From positions 24,412,127 to 24,476,126 of the forward strand of contig OX031066.1 in NCBI GenBank assembly GCA_943736015.1: a stretch of 64,000 bases of DNA, read 5' to 3'. The first letter of the stretch is position 1; each line of letters begins with the position of its first letter. Position numbers and translations under genes: made by a program. Below the pieces are notes generated by a model. That model was not told the origin of the DNA. It did not search any database and worked only from the letters and a program-made list of their open reading frames with translations. Below are positions 43,314 to 54,500 of the stretch, piece by piece. This stretch comes from Tridacna crocea. Taxonomy: Eukaryota; Mollusca; Bivalvia; Cardiida; Cardiidae.

Positions 43314-43454
43314 ACATTCAGATTCGTGTATTATTAATCAACGGAAGACTTCTCTGTGATCTATACAGTTTTACTGAAATAAGAAATAGATCAATCATGT
43401 TCTGTTAAAAGGGAGTTTATCCGTTTGGCTGCTAAGTGCGACTCATTGACCTTT

Positions 43455-43523
43455 TTGCGGGCAGTGTAGATCAAGATCAGACTGCACAGAACGTGCAGTC
43501 TGATCTTGGATCTACACTGTCCT
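43455..43523. repeat. 'GTGTAGATC' hairpin MITE
   Basis: AGTGTAGATCAAGATCAGAC then the complement after a short loop (GTCTGATCTTGGATCTACAC). Relatives at 25876-25962 and 37062-37130. Confidence 0.8.
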
Positions 43524-43729
43524 ATGAGGAGATTGTATGTATATTTGATGTTTGACGCAGTTTTCAACATTATTTCAGTTATATCGCACCGGCCAGTGCA
43601 CCTATCCAGCCGATGAGATGCTATAACCTAAAACATTACTTTGAAATAGAAATATTTGGGCGTTCACTATCGAATTGAAAATTTCACTTTAGTAATTCAG
43701 CAGCTTAGCAGGATATGGCTTAATGCAAG

Positions 43730-43803
43730 TGCAAAAAGTATCGACCCAGGTCAGCCTGCGCATTCCCCGCAGGCTGACCTGGGTCGAAACTTTTTGCTCT
43801 TGG
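43730..43803. repeat. 'GGTCAGCCTGCGCA' hairpin
   Basis: AAAAGTATCGACCCAGGTCA..and GGCTGACCTGGGTCGAAACT form a ~28 bp arm palindrome. Relatives at 3095-3150, 4805-4870, 22050-22110, 29690-29760, 45035-45110, 45360-45440 and 47455-47525. Confidence 0.8.
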
Positions 43804-43998
43804 TCAATTTTCTCCAGAAAAATGTTTTTTTAGCCCTGTTACACACAAATCCGAGTCTCTACGAGCTTGAAAAGATAAAGGCTTACGAAAACATCGTGGG
43901 AAAAAGGACAAAACACTGGTAACCTTTCTTTTTTTATAACCACGTCAGACAGAAATCGTCATTAGAACTATATTTGAGTCATATTCTGGTAAGAGAGG

Positions 43999-44227
43999 GC
44001 TTACCCCTTTCCCAAACAAGCCCTGGTTTTTACTTGTCTGCAGTACAAGTCTTTAGAAAACACTGTGGGAAAAGGGGAAATTGCTCGTAACGAGCAATTT
44101 CTCCTTTTCCCACAGTGTTTTCCCAGCCTATCCGAAAACTTTCTGCCATTTTTATCAAATTCAAAATCGTCATCTGAAAACACTTCAAGTTTGGGACAGT
44201 ATAAAATTTGTCATTTGGGAAAAGTTG
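43999..44227. mobile_element. TTAA MITE, GCTCGTAACGAGC variant
   Basis: TTACCCCTTTCCCAAACAAG to TTTGGGAAAAGTTG; hairpin 44060-44123, same loop variant as 15975. Confidence 0.88.
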
Positions 44228-44272
44228 ATGCATCTCCGTGACCCATAATACTAAGCATCCTTGAAATGGATC

Positions 44273-44473
44273 CTTAACTCACAACTCCGACTTTTAACGA
44301 CCCTGAGATAGGAGTCTTCTGAAAAAAATTGAAGAAAAAGGAGAAAATGCTGGTTACCAGCATTTTCTCCTTTTCCCACGTTATTTTCCCTCCTTCAATC
44401 ACTTTTATGTTGTTGTCTGCAAATGCTTTCAGTTTGGACCAGTCTAGACTTTATCATTTGGCAAAGAGTTGAA
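44273..44473. mobile_element. TTAA MITE
   Basis: TTAACTCACAACTCC to TTTGGCAAAGAGTTG; palindrome 44333-44385. Confidence 0.85.
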
Positions 44474-44517
44474 ACCCCATTGTGTTTTTGTTTGTATTGG
44501 AGTTTATTGCCATTGTA

Positions 44518-44958
44518 ACAGCTTAGGTCATATCATGGCGGTCAGCGACCTACTCATGTATTTCTTCGCTTTCGTACACCAGTACTGACACAACATTCTT
44601 TCCAAAAGACAGTGGTGACTTCTCACATGCATCAGAAGTGAGAGGCGAAAAATAGGACCGGAGAGAAAGTTCGTTGCAAACGAGTATCGAACCCACAACG
44701 TCCAGGCCACGAGTGAGATACGTTAACTCAATACCAAACGACAATATCTTAGACTTGTCCAAATCGAAGACATTTGCAGACGACCAAAAAAAAAAAAAAG
44801 CTTTGTGAAGGGTAGAAAACATTGTGGGAAAAGGAGAAAATGCTGATTACCAGCATTTTCTCCTTTTCCCACAAGGTTTTCTAAAGGCTTCTTTTTCAGG
44901 GTCGTCAAAGGTAGGGATTGTGTGGTAATGGTTTAACCACTGAGCTACCCGGCCGGGC
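44518..44958 (-). repeat. tRNA-derived SINE interrupted by a MITE
   Basis: Minus strand reads GGGTAGCTCAGTGG (A box, split by the MITE) and then GGGTTCGATAC (B box). The body (ATGCATCAGAAGTGAGAGGC) matches the SINE at 16205-16437. Confidence 0.8.
44723..44936. mobile_element. TTAA MITE inserted in a SINE
   Basis: Starts after TTAA at 44723-44726 and ends before TTAA at 44933-44936. Removing it and one TTAA restores a continuous tRNA-like SINE (GATACGTTAA + CCACTGAGCTACC). Central palindrome at 44815-44882. Best proof of the family's TTAA duplication. Confidence 0.92.
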
Positions 44959-45359
44959 CCATAACTATTTAGTCAAACAACTGACTGAATCTGGGAATAG
45001 ACCGGTCCAAAGACATGCAAAAAAATTGACCTATAGTTAAAAGTATTGGCCAAGGTCAGCCTGCACAGACAGCACAGGCTGATCTGCATCGATATTTTTC
45101 GCAGATGCATTTAGCTCCCTTTTCACAGATTATGGCTCATTTACAATTGAAACGCATATTCCACATTTTCCCCCCGAAATATACAATGTACATGCATGCA
45201 CAGACCGAAACTGAATTTTCACGACTATTTTTTTCCCGAAATATACACACAGACGGACAACAACTGAGTAACTAACAGATAAAGGAATTTATTTCTATAG
45301 CAACGAGGCAATTTACCCTACGTTGATAGTATTTTAGCGATGCTCTGTGTAAAAGGGGA

Positions 45360-45442
45360 CTTAGTGCATTTGCAAAAGTTATCGACCTCGATCAGCCTGC
45401 GCAGTCCGCGCAGGCTGACCGGGGTCGAAACCTTTTGCTTAT
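45360..45442. repeat. 'GGTCAGCCTGCGCA' hairpin
   Basis: GTTATCGACCTCGATCAGCC TGCGCAGTCC, then GCGCAGGCTGACCGGGGTCG. Confidence 0.75.
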
Positions 45443-45651
45443 TAGAATATTCTATGCATGTCAAAGGATCATTCTGCCACATGATATAGTCCTTTGTTAA
45501 ACACAACCGCATTTTATATACCCATAATTATAATGATAACTTTCTTGCTAAAATGCAACACGGAGATGCATTAATTTCTCAAGGTCCCCCCCCCCCTTTG
45601 CTATCGCGCCGTGCAATTATAAAAACGAATATTCATGTGCTTATCACTTAT

Positions 45652-45738
45652 CGTCGGTTTACTTCTAAAACGTCGTAACCACAGCTTGAAACAAGCTGTG
45701 GTTACGAGGTTTTTGAAGTAAACCGACAATATATATTA
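45652..45738. repeat. Palindrome 'TCGTCGGTTTACTTC'
   Basis: CGTCGGTTTACTTCTAAAAC..CCACAGCTTGAAAC pairs with AAGCTGTGGTTACGAGG..GAAGTAAACCGAC. A single arm is repeated at 39025-39072. Confidence 0.8.
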
Positions 45739-46286
45739 TATATTTAATTCCATGACACGGCAATATCAGCTACAACAAATAACAAATAACTAGTTTACGG
45801 TCATGCACCACTCATACCATTTAATTCCAGTAATCATGTAATAACTTGCGCCGTTCATTCTACCATTCCACATTAACTTCCGAAAAAATAGACTGAGCTA
45901 TTTCCGCGTTCACGACCGAAAACCCGCTGTAATATTTCTATAGACTGGAACCCTTCACCAATTTCCACGTATTTCAGGTCTATCGATAAATAGTTTGCAA
46001 TCGGATTTAAAACAACAATATATTATGTACCACATCTATGTTGTGGGTTAACATATCAACAATCTAGTCAAGACAATTTATATGTGTCCCAACAACAAAG
46101 GGTTTTTGGGGATTACCGATGCTTTGAGCATTATTAATGTACAACTTATGTGGACCACTATCGATTGTTCGGCAGACGGTCTGAAGATAGCGAAAGATAC
46201 ATGTCTTACGTCATTTCCTCCCCAACAAACGTCTTTTTGTCAGCTTTTTCCAGGGAATGAACATTACCTTCCTGTCTGAACAACTA

Positions 46287-46657
46287 TTAACCTTTTACCA
46301 AACGACGAAATTTTAGACTTGTACAAATCGAAAACTTTTGCAGACGAAAAATTTAAATTGGTTCAAGTGACATAATTTAGCACTCAAAGGACAGAAAAAC
46401 ATTCGCGGGAAAAGCAGAAAATGCTGATTACCAGCATTTTCTGCTTTTCCCACGATGTTTTGAAAACCCTTCTACCTCAGTGTCTGTTAGATTTGTCCAA
46501 ATTGAAAGCATTTGCAGACGACAAATTTAAAGTGGCTCAACCTTGCGGGTAAAGCAGAAAATGCTGGTTACCGGCATATTCTGCTTTTTCCAAAATGGTT
46601 TTAAAACCGTTCCACTTGAGGATAGTTAGAACGCGGGATTATGTGTTAACGGGTTAA
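46287..46657. mobile_element. TTAA MITE with duplicated GCAGAAAATGC hairpin
   Basis: TTAACCTTTTACCAAACGAC to GTGTTAACGGGTTAA. Two hairpins (46410-46460, 46545-46600), both with GCAG/CTGC instead of GGAG/CTCC, separated by a repeated GTCCAAATTGAAAGCATTTG segment. Confidence 0.88.
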
Positions 46658-47108
46658 TAACCACAGGTATTGTTTCTTCTTTAAAAGAAAACAGGAAATT
46701 ATCTCAAAATTTTGGCCTGCACAATTACAAAGTGACATTCAGATCAATTTGACGAGAAAAATGGGAATGATATAAAAGCTACTGATGTTTTAGTCCGAGT
46801 CCATTTGCAGTTCATATTCATGCTGCACAAAATTTGAATCTGCGAATTTGCAGTGTATTTAAAGAGTCGGCAGTGGTTTTAAAATTATGATTTACCACAG
46901 CCGTGAACAAGTTTCCACGTCCCTTGCCACTTGACCGTACAACGAATTTATTATACTTCAAAGTTTTACAATTCCAACGTATGTTAAACGTTTTTTACTT
47001 GTTTTCTTTAGTTTACAAATTTGAGGACGCATACGGAGTAGAATTTCCCCGTCTGATTGCCCCTATTCAATGAAAACTGACGTCACGGGGAATGGATGTC
47101 ACTGAAAC

Positions 47109-47178
47109 CTTGGTAATACGTGCTAAAGCGTGCTTCTTGGTGCATAATCTTGATGTTAATCTTAATCGACGCCGCCAT
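47109..47178 (-). CDS. Possible first coding exon, product unknown
   Basis: ACAATGGCGGCGTC gives a good initiator/Kozak context; peptide MAASIKINIKIMHQEARF followed by STYYQ. It ends at a weak donor AAG|GTTTCA. No recognisable family, no partner exon. Confidence 0.2.
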
Positions 47179-47454
47179 TGTTAATAGTTTAATCATGTTT
47201 ACGGTGCTCCCGAAAGGGAAACTGCTTATACGTTGGTTTTGCAAGTGTACATGATATATATGTATCAATATCCAATCAGATCGCGAGAAATTTCTTTGCA
47301 GTGTAATAAATATTTTAGAGCGCTCTGGCAACAAAGGGTTCAATAGATCTCCGAGATGCAATATAGGCTACCAAGAAACCTGTAACACTATTATGCATCC
47401 CTTTAACAGGATCTGTAGGTAGAATGGTCATTGGACACGCAGAAAACTTGCGAA

Positions 47455-47530
47455 GAGCAAAAGTATCCATTCATGTCAGCCTGCACGGACTGTACAGTCT
47501 GACATGAATGAATACTTTTTGCAGATGCAT
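47455..47530. repeat. 'GTCAGCCTGCACGG' hairpin
   Basis: AAGTATCCATTCATGTCAGC and TGACATGAATGAATACTTTT pair closely around a short loop. Confidence 0.75.
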
Positions 47531-47884
47531 TTAACCCCCTTTTCACACAGCATGGCTCGTTTGTATTGGGGAATTATTTCTTTCCTGTCGTAGCGGTCAT
47601 ACAAATCCATATCAAATCCATTAACCCATGCATGGTAATGTTTCGTTCATACAAAATCCAAGATATCGTGAGATAAAGGAGGAAAAAGTAGAACAATAAG
47701 TATCAATGTTGTAGGCATTCAATTGATGAAGAAAAAGCCATATAAAGGTCTATTTGACAAATGAATAATTTACACAATTAAGGTGCTCTGTTATCCATCG
47801 AATCTCATGACAGACAGTGGTTGTAAGAGTTAGCTATACGTACGGAATACCGTAAGGGCCATCGCCTATGATATGTGTTCATTT

Positions 47885-48560
47885 TAAACGCGTGTGTTAC
47901 CATCGTACTGTCGTGTTATCGTTATCGCACTATCGTTTTATAGCCATCGCACTGTCGCGTTATCGTCATCGCACTATCGCCTTATCATCATCGTGCCAGC
48001 GCGTAATCGTCATCGTACTTTCGTGTTATCGTAATCGTACTATCGTATTATCACCATCGCATTATCGCGTTATCATCATCACACTATCGCGTTATCATCA
48101 TCGCACCATCGCTTTATCATCATCGCACTATCGCACTATAGTCATCGCACTATCGCACTATCGTTATCGTACTATCGGCTTTCGGTGTGCATGCTCATAG
48201 GGAAATTTCTCCTTCATGCGACAAGATAGATTCAACGTCGGGTAACGAAAGTAGGCATAAACATTATTAATTTTGATTATTTAGGCAATTAATATTTTTT
48301 TAAAGCTTTATGAGGTATTCACTGGTTGGTTTCTATTACTGTATAGATCTAGTCTCATGGTATGTCCTGAAGATCTTGCATGCCCAAGAGCACCGGAAAG
48401 CGATAGTACGATGACGATAACGCGATAGTACAATTACAATGACGCGATAGCACGATGGCGATAGCACGATGACGATAAGGTGATAGCACGATGACGATAA
48501 CACGATAGTGCGATAGTGATAATGCGATATTACGATGACTATAACACGATAGTGCGATGC
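47885..48560. mobile_element. Inverted minisatellite element (CGCACTATCG... arms)
   Basis: 47885-48180 is a degenerate ~22 bp tandem repeat (CATCGCACTATCGCGTTATC). 48396-48560 is the same repeat inverted (CGATAGTACGATGACGATAA). The inversion extends into the spacer (GGCTTTCGGTGTGCATGC against GCATGCCC..CACCGGAAAGC). A 110-codon ORF across the left arm is only repeat translation. Confidence 0.7.
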
Positions 48561-49560
48561 TGATACTCTCTTTTAAAATCTACAAATTCAAAGGTGATGG
48601 CCCGAATGGTATTCCTTATATACGGGGGTGTATGAATTACGAGAAATGTCATTGTCGATTTCGTTTCGTTCCAATATCCGGTTTGAACAGCAAAACAACT
48701 TCAGTTGGAAGTAACTTATTCGTCGAGGCTTCGATTTTTGACCTATATTATCGACAAATCCCATTTTATTTTGAAGAAATAATATTATTATTTCAAGAAT
48801 GATGAAACCATACATACAGATTTGCAGCTATTGACTTGGTCATGTCAAGCAGATCAGCGTCCAACTTACATTTTATACATGTATCAACTCTTTATTTGGC
48901 TAACAGCTGAAAGAGGTATTATTTGAATTTGTAACTCAAACCTTGCGACGATTCTAGTTTATACTCATAATATAGGGTTTTAGTAAGTGAATTATTTTTT
49001 TCTTTTTCGAATACAAACAAACCCAGAAAATAAATTATTCTTTGTCAAATCTGAGAAAATGCTTTTTCCGTTGATTAGTTTCCAGAAGAGCAATGGCAAA
49101 AATTGTACTAAACTCAGTCTTCTCGTTAACTGCTTGTTATAAACTGGAATTTTCATGAAAGAAGATAAACCGGTTTTTGGCAAATTTACAGCTCTTGCAG
49201 TGAAAAAAAAAATCAGGAAAAAAAAAAGTAATCAGAACAGTAATCGCAAAGCGTGGGTGAAAGACAGTGCTAAATACTCTGTGCAGTCGTTTCCCTGGTC
49301 TACACTGTTCGAAATTTTTAAGCCTATAGGTTCGCCCCGTAACCCAACGAGAGAAAACAATACGACATCGATTTTCTCAACACTTGTGATTCCGTATAGT
49401 TTATGGATTCTGTCGAGAATCATAAATAGCATAGGACGAATAAAAGTCTACAGCCCATAACTCTTATATAAAGACGGAGGCTTCCGAGATTGGCCGAACA
49501 GCCATTACGAGAAAGTCGCGATGTTACACGATATTTACCGATAAGGTAGAGGCTGTAATA
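48561..49560. other. No clear feature
   Basis: No convincing gene. Short overlapping ORFs on both strands at 49155-49460 do not resemble any family I know and lack codon or splice support. Confidence 0.4.
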
Positions 49561-49562
49561 CT

Positions 49563-49882
49563 TTAACCCTTTACTCCGTAAGGCATTTCTAAGGTATCTC
49601 AAATTGACCCTAAATAACAACAAAGATGAAGCTGTTTCTTATGTGTATATGGCACCTTTTTGAAAGCATAGAAAACATTGTGACAAAAGGTGAAATTGCG
49701 TCACAATTCTTTTTCTATGAAACCGCTGGTCAGATTTCAAAATAATTTAAGACAAATGTTCCTTGGATGACCCTTTTCAAAAACTGTTTGTGAAACGAGC
49801 AATTTCACCTTTTGCCACAATGTTTTCAAAAGGCTCCTACAAGCAATGCGCAGAAATAAGTATCTATGGAGTAAAGGGTTAA
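49563..49882. mobile_element. TTAA MITE whose hairpin loop carries a captured ~93-bp segment
   Basis: Same subfamily as 39783 (TTAACCCTTTACTCCGTAAG to GGAGTAAAGGGTTAA). The loop between GGTGAAATTG (49690) and ACGAGCAATTTCACC (49795) is filled by a segment matching the reverse complement of 62833-62927. Confidence 0.9.
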
Positions 49883-50124
49883 GTTATTTCTGATTCTGGA
49901 ACTATATTGTCAACAAATACAAGATAGTGATGTTCTGACAAAAAATGGGGGTTAATGCCACTCCGTGATACATCACATCAAGCAAGTCATCACATATCAC
50001 ACATCACACTGATCCATAAAATCCGTTTCGTCTAACAACCGACTGAATCATGAGGTAGATTGATCTTAGAACACACAAAAATTCACAAAAAGTGAAAGGT
50101 TTCGACTTATATAAGCCTGCGCGG

Positions 50125-50300
50125 ACTTCTTAGTCTTATTCTCCAGAATTAGTCAAGCTTGAAAGTAACCCAACTTCTGACTGGCTAAACCATTTTGGTT
50201 TAGCCAATTGGAAGCAGCCTTAATTTCCGGAGAATAAGACTAAGAATGTTCTGAAGAATGGTTGGTGAATAAGGGCCCAGGGTCCGCATTCACCCCGTTG
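50125..50300. repeat. 'TTCACCAACC' hairpin repeat
   Basis: TTAGTCTTATTCTCCAGAAT..GGCTAAACCATTTTGGTTTAGCC, then ..GGAGAATAAGACTAAGAATG and GAATGGTTGGTGAATAAGGG. Long palindrome. Confidence 0.8.
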
Positions 50301-50379
50301 TCTGCGCATGTCATATTCTTCGAAGATTCGACCTGTCTGCAATGACGCATCACACACACACCCCTCCCATATGGAGTGC

Positions 50380-50640
50380 AACACGCGAAAAGGGTCATTC
50401 GGACATTTGCGTAAAGTGTCGTCTCGGATCCGCCTGCGCAGTCCGCAGAGGCTAATCCGAAACGACACTTTCCGATTTTATGTGATTTTCTGTTTTACGC
50501 AAGTCTACTGTAGCACAAAATCTAATGTAGTCGTAAAGTGCCGTCTCGGATTAGCCTGCGCGGACTGCGCAGGCTAATCCGGGACGACGCTTTACGCAAA
50601 TGTCCGAATGCACCTTTTCGCGTGTTGCACTCCATATTGG
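50380..50640. repeat. Paired 'GTGTCGTCTCGGATTAGCC' hairpins
   Basis: Two palindromes (50412-50475, 50535-50600) of the GCCTGCGCAGTCCGC type within a larger inverted repeat: GCAACACGCGAAAAGG at 50391 and CCTTTTCGCGTGTTGCACTC at 50612. A common bivalve MITE type. Confidence 0.8.
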
Positions 50641-51074
50641 GGGATTGTAGTAACACGCGCTATATAATAGCAATGGTGAGAAAAGCTTTTATCAGTACAT
50701 TTGAGGAGAAATCAGGCCTGAATTAGCTCCAGATTTATCTAAACTGCTGATCATAGCTGAATGAATCGCACCAGGTATAGCGTTTTATTGAGTAAACGTT
50801 TATTTTAGTTCAAGAAATTCAAAGTAACGGTAGATGCGTAGAAGAGTAGTCCGGTTCTGTACCCAGGATGCCAAAATTAGATGTGAATTTGTAGAATGCC
50901 ATCTAGCGGGAGATAATGGTATTCACCCTTCATTGATCAGAACATTATTTATCTTAGTTTCCAGAAGTTTCTAGATTTGAAAGTAACGGAACTTCTGATT
51001 GGCTAAACCATGTGATACATTCAACTTTAGAAAAATCTCGAAGTACAAGACTAAGAACGGTAGGTGAATATGGA

Positions 51075-51262
51075 TCCAGGGCCCGTATTCACCAGCCTAA
51101 CATTCTTAGGTCCTATTCTTCAGAATTTCGTAAATGTAAAAGTAACAGAACTTTTGATTGGCTAAACCATTTGGTTTAGCCAATCAGAAGTTCTGTTATT
51201 TCCACACTGACGAAATTCTGAAGAATAAGACCAAAAACGCTGTTAAGAAAGGTTGTTGAATG
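51075..51262. repeat. 'TTCACC' hairpin repeat, long palindrome
   Basis: GGGCCCGTATTCACC left, GTTGTTGAATGAGGGCC right; perfect core GATTGGCTAAACCATTTGG then TTTAGCCAATCAGAAG. Partial relatives at 50940-51070 and 51355-51455. Confidence 0.85.
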
Positions 51263-51580
51263 AGGGCCTAGGCTAGTTCCGAATTCTACATCTTCGCCAA
51301 TGAGCCCCCTTCCCCCCATCCGTGGGACCCCACAGATAGGTAAATAAAGTAACTATTTGGTTTAGCCTTTAAGAAATTCTGTTACTTTCACACTGAAGAA
51401 ATTCTGAGGATTAAGACAAAAACGTTTTTAGAATGGTTGGTGAATAAGGGCCTCGGCTAGTCCCCCCCCACCCCCACCACCACCACCACCACGTGGGATC
51501 CCACAGATAGGCATATAAAGTAAAACTACGTATATAGCCTTTCTATTTCCCTATGGATTCCTAATTGAAAAAAAAGTCGC

Positions 51581-51588
51581 TGTGCTCT
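51581..51588. other. Left target-site duplication of the giant element
   Basis: TGTGCTCT; matches the right flank AGTGCTCT at 7 of 8 positions. Confidence 0.55.
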
Positions 51589-54500
51589 GTAGCAACCAGT
51601 TTTGCAATAAAAACGAGAATTGCAATAAATTATTGCAAAACTCGTTGCGATGACAGGAACTTTATTACATTTGACTTCACAACCAGTTTTGCAATAAAAA
51701 CGAGAATTGCAATAAACCCATTATATGGACCATGTATGATCGTTTTCTAGTCAAAACCAAATTCAAATACAATTTAATGTTAAATGGGAGTATATAAGAC
51801 CCAAATTAAGTTACAGAAAGTGTGCTTCAAAGACCAATAGAAACATTTCAGGCTAAAGACTATTAAGACTGAAATCATTTGGAAACTGTCATAAAATCTA
51901 TTAGATGACGTAAACAGCATGAAATTTGGATCTGTTCAGAAACAATATGTTTTAAACCAGTATTGCAGGAAATTATTGCAAAACTCGTTGCGATCACAGG
52001 AACTTTATTAGATTTGACTTCACAACCAGTTTTGCAATAAAACCGAGAATTGCAACAAACTCTATTATATGGAACATACTTGATCGTTTTCTAGTAAAAA
52101 CCAATTTCAAATACAATTTAATGTTAAATGGGACTATGCAAGACCCAAATTAAGTTACAGAAAGTGTGCTTCAAGGACCAATAGAAACATTTTAGGCTAA
52201 ACACTATTAAGGCTGAAATCATTTGGAAACTGTCATAAAGTCTATTAGATGACGTAAACAGCATGGAATTTGGATCGTTTCAGAAATAATACGTCTTAAA
52301 CCAGTATTGCAGGAAATTATTGCAAAACTCGTTGCGATGACAGGAACTTTATTAGATTTGACTTCACAACCAGTTTTGCAATAAAACCGAGAATTGCAAT
52401 AAACTCATTATATGGACCATACTTGATCGTTTTCTGGTCAAAACCAAACTGAAATACAATTTAATGTTAAATGGGACTATATAAGACCGAAATTAAGTTA
52501 CAGAAAGTGTGCTTTAAAGACCAATAGGAACATTTCAAGCTAAACACTATGAAGGCTGAAATAATTTGGAAACTGTCAGAAAGTCTCATAGTTCACGTAA
52601 ACAGCATGGAATTTGGATCGGTTCAGAAACAATTCGTCTTAAACCAGTATTGCAGGAAATTATTGCAAAACTCGTTGCGATGACAGGAACTTTATTAGAT
52701 TTGACTTCACAACCAGTTTTGCAATAAAACCGAGAATTGCAATAAACTCATTAAATGGACCATATTTGATCGTTTTCTAGTCAAAACCAATTTCAAATAC
52801 AATTTAATGTTAAATGGGACTATGTAAGACCCAAATTAAGTTACAGAAAGTGTGCTTCAAGGACCAATAGAAACATTTCAGGCTAAACACTTAAACACTA
52901 TTAAGGCTGAAATCATTTGGAAACTGTCAGAAAGTCTATTACATGACGTAAACAGCATGGAATTTGGATTGTTTCAGAAACAATACGTCTTAAACCAGTA
53001 TTGCAGGAAATTATTGCAAAACTCGTTGCGATGACAAGAACTTTATTAGATTTGACTTCACAACCAGTTTTGCAATAAAAACGAGAATTGCAACAAACTC
53101 ATTATATGGACCATACTTGATCGTTTTCTAGTCAAAACCAATTTAAAATACAATTTAATGTTAAATGGGACTATGTAAGACCCAAATTGACTTACAGAAA
53201 GTGTGCCTCAAAGACCAATAGGAACATTTCAGGATAAACACTATTAACGCTGAAATCATTTGGAAAATGTCAGAAAGTCTATTAGATGAAGTAAACAGCA
53301 TGAAATTTGAATTGTTTCAGAAACAATACGTCTTAAACCAGTATTGCAGGAAATTATTGCAAAACTCGTTGCGATGACAAGAACTTTATTAGATTTGACT
53401 TCACAACCAGTTTTGCTATAAAAAAGGAGAATTGCAACAAACTCATTATATGGACCATACTTGATCGTTTTCTAGTCAAAACCAATTTAAAATACAATTT
53501 AATGTTAAATGGGACTATGCAAGACCCAAATTAAGTTACAGAAAGTGTGCTTCAAGGACCAATAGAAACATTTCAGGCTAAACACTATTAAGGCTGAAAT
53601 CATTTGGAAACTGTCAGAAAGTCTATTACATGACGTAAACAGCATGGAATTTGGATCGTTTCAGAAACAATACGTCTTTAACCAGTATTGCAGGAAATTA
53701 TTGCAAAACTCGTTGCGATGACAGGAACTTTATTAGATTTGACTTCACAACCAGTTTTGCAATAAAAACGAGAATTGCAATAAAGTCATTCTATGGACCG
53801 TACTTGATCGTTTTCTGATCAAAACCAACTTCAAATACAATTTAATGTTAAAGGGGACTATGTAAGACCCAAATTACGATACAGAAAGTTTGCTTCAAGG
53901 ACCAATAGGAACATTTCAGGCTAAACACTATTAAAGCTGAAATCATTTAGAAACTTTCAGAAAGTCAATTAGTTGACGTAAACAGCATGGAATTGGAATC
54001 GGTTCAGAAATAATACGTCTTAAACCAGTATTGAAGGAAATTATTGCAAAACTCGTTGCGATGACAGGAACTTAATTACATTTGATTTCACGACCAGTTT
54101 TGCAATAAAAACGAGAATTGCAATAAACTTATTATATGGACCATACTTGATCGTTTTCTGGTCAAAACCAACTTCAAATACAATTTAATGTTAAAGGGGA
54201 CTATGTAAGACCCAAATTAAGTTACAGAAAGTGTGCTTCAAGGACCAATAGAAACATTTCAGGCTAAACACCATTAAGGCTGAAATCATTTGGAAACTGT
54301 CACAAAGTCTATTAGATAACGTAAACAGCATGGAATTTGGATCGTTTCAGAAACAATACGTCTTAAACCAGTATTGCCGGAAATTATTGCAAAACTCGTT
54401 GCGATGACAGGAACTTTATTAGATTTGACTTCACAACCAGTTTTGCAATAAAACCGAGAATTGCAACAAACTCTATTATATGGACCATACTTGATCGTTT

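Noticed and set aside
47868..48200. 110-codon ORF rich in HYR/LS repeats
   Set aside because: Translation of a 22 bp minisatellite, whose frame cycles every 66 bp. Not a gene.
49155..49460. 101-codon plus-strand ORF and overlapping minus ORF
   Set aside because: Both are lysine- or leucine-rich without family resemblance, splice sites or polyA signal.
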